64,000 bases of DNA from UBA5972 sp964567685. GTDB taxonomy: Bacteria > Pseudomonadota > Alphaproteobacteria > Rhodobacterales > Rhodobacteraceae. Below are positions 59,417-64,000 of the stretch, piece after piece (position 1 is the stretch's first letter; every line of letters starts with the position of its first letter). Position numbers and translations under genes: made by a program. Location of the stretch: the NCBI GenBank assembly GCA_964567685.1, contig CAZMNO010000015.1:6460-70459 (forward strand), written 5' to 3'. The notes beneath the pieces were generated by a model. That model worked only from the letters and a program-made list of their open reading frames with translations. It was not told where the DNA came from and ran no database searches.

Positions 59417-60195
59417 GCGAACAACAGATCGAAACATTCCAGACAACCGGCGTTGTCTTGCTGAAAGGTGCATTTACCGGCTACGTCGAGGCCGCGCGCA
59501 AAGCTATCGAGGAAAACAAAGCCAACCCGAGCTGGCGCGAACGCACCTATCGCCCGGATGATGGGGGTCAGGCGTTCTTTCAGGACTACGTGGTCTGGAA
59601 TCAATTTGATGGCTATCGCGCGCTGGTAAAAGATTCGCCCATGGCGGAACTGGCGGCCAAGCTGATGAAATCCAAAACGGCGCGTATTTTCCACGACCAC
59701 ATTCTGGTCAAGGAACCCGGCAATTCCGTTGTGACGCCCTGGCATCAGGACGGGCCTTACTATCTTGTCGATGGCCAGCAGAGCGTCAGCTTCTGGGTGC
59801 CTCTTGACGCTGTGCCACGTGAACGCTCCATCGAATACGTGGCGGGCTCCCATCTCTGGGGCAAGGATTTCAAACCCATGCGGTTTGATGGAACTGAATT
59901 GTTCAAAGGCGATGCCGCCGAGGTTGCGCCCGATATCGATGCCAATCGCGACGCCTTTGAAATTCTGGGTTGGGAAATGGAACCGGGCGATGCCGTTGCC
60001 TTCAATTACCGCACCCTGCATGGGGCACCGGCCAACGCCTCGTCCAGCCGGCGCCGGGTGATTTCTTTGCGCTGGGTAGGGGATGATGCAGTATTTGCAG
60101 AGCGTTCCGGGCCAACATCTCCGGCTTTCCCCGATTTGGAGTACACCGCCGGGCAACCCTTCGGCGGCCACGATTTCCCCGTCCTTTACCCCTAG
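59410..60195 (+). CDS. Phytanoyl-CoA dioxygenase-family protein inside the hut operon
   Basis: A 261-residue Fe(II)/2-oxoglutarate-dependent oxygenase. VVTPWHQDGPYYLVDGQQ near residues 99-116 holds the His-x-Asp iron pair, and FNYRTLHGAPANASSSRRRV near 198-217 the distal His and the Arg that binds 2-oxoglutarate. Members hydroxylate varied small molecules; a hut-linked substrate such as a histidine- or urocanate-derived compound is inferred only from context. The start at 59410 is preferred over a longer frame that overlaps hutG further. Nine bases separate it from hutU. Confidence 0.75.
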   Translation: MLSEQQIETFQTTGVVLLKGAFTGYVEAARKAIEENKANPSWRERTYRPDDGGQAFFQDYVVWNQFDGYRALVKDSPMAELAAKLMKSKTARIFHDHILVKEPGNSVVTPWHQDGPYYLVDGQQSVSFWVPLDAVPRERSIEYVAGSHLWGKDFKPMRFDGTELFKGDAAEVAPDIDANRDAFEILGWEMEPGDAVAFNYRTLHGAPANASSSRRRVISLRWVGDDAVFAERSGPTSPAFPDLEYTAGQPFGGHDFPVLYP

Positions 60196-60204
60196 AGCTG
60201 AACG

Positions 60205-61878
60205 ATGACCGATCCCAGAAAAAACACCCGCGACGTCTACCCGCCCACCGGGCCCGAAATCACTGCCAAAAGCTGGCTGACCGAAGCACCGATGCGAATG
60301 CTGATGAACAACCTGCATCCGGATGTCGCAGAAAATCCGCACGAACTGGTGGTCTATGGCGGCATCGGTCGCGCAGCCCGCACCTGGCAGGATTTTGACC
60401 GGATTGTCGCCGGGCTGAAGGATCTGGAAGCCGATGAAACGCTGGTGGTTCAGTCGGGCAAACCGGTCGCCATCGTCAAAACCCATACCGATGCACCACG
60501 CGTGCTCATCGCCAATTCCAATATCGTGCCCCATTGGGCCAACTGGGATCATTTCAACGAGCTCGATAAAAAGGGGTTGATGATGTATGGCCAGATGACC
60601 GCCGGGTCATGGATATACATCGGCACACAAGGAATCGTGCAAGGCACCTACGAGACTTTCGCCGAAGCCGGGCGTCAGCATTATGACGGTGATCTCACCG
60701 GCAAATGGATCCTCACCGGCGGTCTTGGTGGCATGGGCGGGGCGCAGCCCCTGGCTGCTGTCTTTGCCGGGGCCTGTTGCCTTGCAGTCGAATGCAACCC
60801 AGACAGCATCGATTTCCGCCTGCGCACGAAATACCTCGATGAAAAGGCCGAAACGCTTGATGAGGCGCTGGCTATGATCGAACGCTGGACCAGGGCGGGT
60901 GAAGCGAAATCGGTCGGCCTTCTGGGTAATGCGGCTGACATCTTCCCAGAGATTTACCGGCGTGGCGTGCGCCCTGACATCGTCACGGATCAGACTTCGG
61001 CCCATGATCCGATCAACGGCTATCTGCCGCAGGGCTGGACGATGGGGCAATGGCGCGAGAAGCGAGAGAACGACCCGAAAGCGGTTGAAAAAGCGGCGCG
61101 CGCCTCGATGAAAACCCATGTGGCCGCAATGGTAGACTTCTGGAATGATGGCGTGCCGACACTGGATTATGGCAATAATATCAGGCAGGTAGCGCTTGAG
61201 GAAGGTCTTGAAAACGCCTTTGCCTTCCCGGGTTTCGTGCCCGCTTATATCCGGCCCTTGTTCTGTAAGGGTATCGGCCCGTTCCGCTGGTGCGCCCTGT
61301 CGGGCGATCCCGAGGATATCTACAAGACCGACCGGAAAATGAAGGAGCTGTTTCCCGAAAACACCCATCTGCACAACTGGCTCGACATGGCACGGGAGCG
61401 CATTGCCTTTCAGGGCCTGCCTGCGCGCATCTGCTGGATCGGGCTGGGGGACAGGCACCGCGCCGGGCTGGCGTTTAATGAAATGGTGGCCAGTGGCGAG
61501 CTGAAAGCCCCGGTGGTGATCGGGCGCGATCATCTTGACGCTGGCTCTGTGGCCTCGCCCAATCGCGAGACCGAAGCCATGCGCGACGGTTCTGACGCGG
61601 TCTCCGACTGGCCGCTGTTGAATGCACTGGTCAACACAGCCTCGGGTGCGACATGGGTCAGTCTGCATCACGGCGGCGGGGTCGGCATGGGTTTTTCCCA
61701 GCACGCGGGCGTGGTGATCTGTGCCGACGGCACGCCGGAAGCGGCCAAACGGCTTGAACGCGTCCTCTGGAACGATCCCGCCAGTGGCGTCTGGAGGCAC
61801 GCCGATGCGGGCTATGACATCGCCATAGACTGCGCAAAGGAACACGGTCTGCGTTTGCCGGGAATTCTGGGGAATTGA
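60205..61878 (+). CDS. hutU: Urocanate hydratase
   Basis: A 557-residue enzyme of standard length. ENPHELVVYGGIGRAARTWQ near residues 40-59, GLGGMGGAQPLAAVFAGACC near 173-192 (NAD+ binding) and VSLHHGGGVGMGFSQHAGVV near 485-504 are hallmarks. It adds water to urocanate to give imidazolonepropionate, using tightly bound NAD+ as an electrophile. Last gene of the hut operon; a terminator follows at 61958. Confidence 0.95.
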   Translation: MTDPRKNTRDVYPPTGPEITAKSWLTEAPMRMLMNNLHPDVAENPHELVVYGGIGRAARTWQDFDRIVAGLKDLEADETLVVQSGKPVAIVKTHTDAPRVLIANSNIVPHWANWDHFNELDKKGLMMYGQMTAGSWIYIGTQGIVQGTYETFAEAGRQHYDGDLTGKWILTGGLGGMGGAQPLAAVFAGACCLAVECNPDSIDFRLRTKYLDEKAETLDEALAMIERWTRAGEAKSVGLLGNAADIFPEIYRRGVRPDIVTDQTSAHDPINGYLPQGWTMGQWREKRENDPKAVEKAARASMKTHVAAMVDFWNDGVPTLDYGNNIRQVALEEGLENAFAFPGFVPAYIRPLFCKGIGPFRWCALSGDPEDIYKTDRKMKELFPENTHLHNWLDMARERIAFQGLPARICWIGLGDRHRAGLAFNEMVASGELKAPVVIGRDHLDAGSVASPNRETEAMRDGSDAVSDWPLLNALVNTASGATWVSLHHGGGVGMGFSQHAGVVICADGTPEAAKRLERVLWNDPASGVWRHADAGYDIAIDCAKEHGLRLPGILGN

Positions 61879-61957
61879 GGTAGCGCTTTGGGGTGTAAAC
61901 TGCGCCCTATACAAACTCACCCGGGCCGGGAATCAAGGCGCACCGCGCCGCCCGGCC

Positions 61958-61990
61958 AGCGCCCGACCGCCCCTATGGGCGGGCGCTTTT
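61958..61990 (+). terminator. Rho-independent terminator of the hut operon
   Basis: AGCGCCCG-(AC)-CGCCC pairs with GGGCGGGCGCT around a short loop, followed by TTTT. It is about 80 bases after the hutU stop and convergent with the acyl-CoA dehydrogenase gene. Confidence 0.7.
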
Positions 61991-62096
61991 GCAACCTCAG
62001 CGGCCAACTGGGTCGTCGGAGATGACGCGAACATAAACTGCTATACAAAAAAGTCATAGCGCCCACCCGCGGTCGGGCTCTGGCCTCTGTTTCGCG

Positions 62097-63761
62097 TCAA
62101 ATCATTGCCCGCTCGATGATTGCATCAAAATCCTGACTTTCCGACAATGTCCCGAACGAGCCACTGAACTGGTTGCCAAGCCTGGAAGAGCAAAACGCCT
62201 CGGCGACAAAGGGTGGGGCGTCTTTGACCAGCAGCGCCCCCTGCAGGCACAGCGCCATCTGCTCGGTGATCAGCCGTGCCCTCAACTCGAAATTTTCAGG
62301 CCGGTCAAGCTCAGCCTTCAGCCGCAGGATTGCCGCATCAAGTCGGCTGTCAGCCCCCAGCGCCTTGTCAAGTTCCGCCAACAGCGCCGGGATGGCGGCA
62401 GCTTCCCGGCTCATGGCGCGCAGAACGTCAAGGCACATGATATTGCCCGAGCCTTCCCAGATCGAGTTGACGGGCGCCTCGCGGTAAAGCCGTGGCATGA
62501 TCGTATCTTCGATATATCCCGGCCCGCCATGGCACTCCAGAGCCTCGAAAATCTGCATCGGCGCACGCTTGCAGTTCCAGTATTTGGCAATCGCCGTTCC
62601 CATACGCGCCAGTGCTGCTTCGCTTTCGTCACTTTCCTCGTGATCCATCGCCCGCGCCACGCGCAGACCCAGCGCCAAAGCGCCTTCGGTCTCTATCGCC
62701 AGATCGGCCAGCACATTGCGCATCAGCGGCTGATGCACCAGCCGTTTCTGAAAGGCACTGCGGTGGCTTGTATGGTGCAGCGCCTGCACCAGCGCCTGCC
62801 GCATTAGCCCGGCCGAAGACATTGCGCAATAGATCCGGTTCCCCTGCACCATATCGATAATCGTACGCACGCCGCGCCCCTCTTCGCCCACCATCACCCC
62901 GTAAGTGTCCAGAAACTCCATCTCGGTCGAGGCGTTGGAGCGGTTGCCAAGCTTGTCCTTGATGTGCAGAAGATAAAGCGCGTTACGGCTGCCATCAGGG
63001 CGCCAACGCGGCACCAGAAAACACGAAAGTCCGACATCGGTATAGGCCAGCACCAGAAACGCATCACACATCGGAGCCGAGCAGAAAAACTTGTGCCCGG
63101 TGAGCAGATATTCCGCCGCTATGCCAGTAGCCGTGCCCAGCGGAACAGCCCGGGTCGAATTGGCGCGCACGTCCGAGCCGCCCTGCTTTTCGGTCATGAA
63201 CATACCGATGGTGGCCCCGGTCTTTTCCGATGCCGGAATATCGCGCTTGTCATAAGAGGTTGAAAGCACCCGCGGCAACCATTCCTCGGCCACAACCGGC
63301 GTGCTTTTCAGCGCCGGGATCACCGAATAGGTCATTGCCATCGGGCACATCACGCCCCCTTCGGGCTGGCTGAACATGTAGGTCATGGCCGCATGGCCAA
63401 CCTGCGCCCCCGGACCGGCGTGGTTCCATGCGAAACTCGGTGCCTCGTTCTCGATCGCCAGCTTCATCAGGTCGTGATAGGCGGGATGAAATTCAACCTG
63501 ATTGATCCGCATCCCATAGCGGTCAAAGGGTTTCAGCTCCGGCGTGAACCTGTTGGCCTGATCCGCCAGATCAAAAACCTCGGCCCGCCCGACATCACGG
63601 CCAAACTGCGCCAGTTTTTCCCGCGCCCAGCCGCCGCCCTGTGATTTGACCCATTCCTGCAAGGCGATATCGCCCCCCCAGAGATCCTGATCGCCAAGAT
63701 GAGGCGGCATGTTGGTGACATCATGGGTCGGCAGTTCGGCAGTTGGATTTCTGGGGATCAT
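62097..63761 (-). CDS. AidB-like acyl-CoA dehydrogenase family protein
   Basis: A 554-residue flavoprotein. The start at 63761 is chosen because GAAAGGAG lies eight bases upstream; a longer frame to 63785 has none. The opening THDVTNMPPHLGDQDLWGGD near residues 13-32 resembles AidB, where the protein is 541 residues, and MTEKQGGSDVRANSTRAV near 195-212 and the terminal catalytic domain (CHGGPGYIEDTIMPRLYREA near 425-444) fit an acyl-CoA dehydrogenase fold with a catalytic Glu equivalent that is not evident. AidB is linked to alkylation stress but its substrate is unresolved. It is the last gene seen before the window end. Confidence 0.85.
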   Translation of the reverse strand: MIPRNPTAELPTHDVTNMPPHLGDQDLWGGDIALQEWVKSQGGGWAREKLAQFGRDVGRAEVFDLADQANRFTPELKPFDRYGMRINQVEFHPAYHDLMKLAIENEAPSFAWNHAGPGAQVGHAAMTYMFSQPEGGVMCPMAMTYSVIPALKSTPVVAEEWLPRVLSTSYDKRDIPASEKTGATIGMFMTEKQGGSDVRANSTRAVPLGTATGIAAEYLLTGHKFFCSAPMCDAFLVLAYTDVGLSCFLVPRWRPDGSRNALYLLHIKDKLGNRSNASTEMEFLDTYGVMVGEEGRGVRTIIDMVQGNRIYCAMSSAGLMRQALVQALHHTSHRSAFQKRLVHQPLMRNVLADLAIETEGALALGLRVARAMDHEESDESEAALARMGTAIAKYWNCKRAPMQIFEALECHGGPGYIEDTIMPRLYREAPVNSIWEGSGNIMCLDVLRAMSREAAAIPALLAELDKALGADSRLDAAILRLKAELDRPENFELRARLITEQMALCLQGALLVKDAPPFVAEAFCSSRLGNQFSGSFGTLSESQDFDAIIERAMI

Positions 63762-64000
63762 GGAATAACTCCTTTCATCCGGCACTGCGATTTTATGCCA
63801 TGTCGCTGTTCGGGCAAGTCTTTCGTTGGGTCAAAGCATTAAAAGTGCGGGGATGCTAGGGTTGGGCAGCGCAAGTTCAAACCAAATCGCGATCCCGGTT
63901 CATCCAGAAATATATCTTTTCCAGAAAAGAAAATATATTGGGACAGATATACCGCACCTACGCCAAAACCCGAAACCTCTCATGGGTTATGACGCGGAAG
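63762..64000. other. Window end, no supported gene
   Basis: No gene is seen. The region is AT-richer than the rest and may hold the promoter of the acyl-CoA dehydrogenase gene and the start of a gene beyond the window. Confidence 0.4.

Noticed and set aside
1..64000. CRISPR arrays, prophage, integrases or insertion sequences
   Set aside because: No direct-repeat arrays, transposase or integrase genes were found; only the small inverted-repeat element at 17219-17406 and its relative near 2654-2704.

Overview
The window looks like part of a marine alphaproteobacterial chromosome of the Rhodobacterales (Roseobacter) type. The reasons are the GC-rich coding sequence, tightly packed operons with four-base ATGA overlaps, many osmolyte and amino-acid transport and catabolism genes, and a DMSP-lyase-type cupin. 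This placement is inferred from gene content, not from a marker gene. No rRNA, tRNA, CRISPR array or intact mobile element was seen.

Layout. 1-5.8 kb: a minus-strand catabolic-looking operon (uroporphyrinogen-decarboxylase-family protein, DsbA-like isomerase, two GFA-type zinc proteins, an Asp/Glu-racemase-like protein, sulfotransferase, FrhB-like iron-sulfur flavoprotein, and the start of a possible carboxymuconolactone decarboxylase), with a divergent LysR gene. 6.9-8.1 kb: a thioesterase, a decayed copy of a Rieske gene tail and a small zinc-ribbon gene. 8.1-18.8 kb: an RpiR-controlled divergent cluster with a Rieske oxygenase on one side and, on the other, a dimethylglycine-dehydrogenase-like flavoprotein, a medium-chain dehydrogenase, a DMSP-lyase-like cupin, two enolase-superfamily enzymes around a methyltransferase, and a class III aminotransferase. 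Breakdown of an N- or S-methylated osmolyte is the best guess. 18.8-20.3 kb: an anomalous stretch with poorly recognised ORFs. 20.3-27.4 kb: a glutamine-synthetase-like ligase, a branched-chain-type ABC transporter and a class I amidotransferase, consistent with gamma-glutamylation of an imported amine. 27.4-36.6 kb: a peptide/opine-type ABC transporter, a LysR regulator, an amidohydrolase and a COG0523 GTPase. 36.9-41.5 kb: a two-subunit formate dehydrogenase. 41.8-45.4 kb: a selenium locus. 45.5-48.3 kb: an M24-fold protein, a maleate-isomerase-like protein and a GntR/FCD regulator. 48.3-53.6 kb: three exported proteins of unknown role. 53.8-61.9 kb: a complete histidine utilisation (hut) system. 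62.1-63.8 kb: an AidB-like acyl-CoA dehydrogenase.

The main discovery is the selenium locus. Next to mnmH (tRNA 2-selenouridine synthase) lies a PrdB/GrdB-family gene whose frame is interrupted only by a TGA, at a U-x-x-C position and followed by a hairpin; it is read here as one 398-residue selenoprotein. The convergent selD also has an in-frame TGA at its catalytic Gly-Gly-Gly-Sec-Gly-Cys-Lys site, again followed by a hairpin, so the selenophosphate synthetase itself appears to be a selenoprotein. Simple ORF calling truncates or splits both genes. selD is also disrupted by a scaffolding artefact: 100 Ns flanked by an identical 55-bp sequence.

A second cross-window link is the palindrome CTGTATACAG. 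It occurs at the promoters of the glutamine-synthetase gene, of the ABC transporter, and of the M24/maleate-isomerase pair beside a GntR/FCD gene, which suggests one regulon spread over 26 kb. The hut route ends with a formate-releasing deformylase, so the formate dehydrogenase could use its product.
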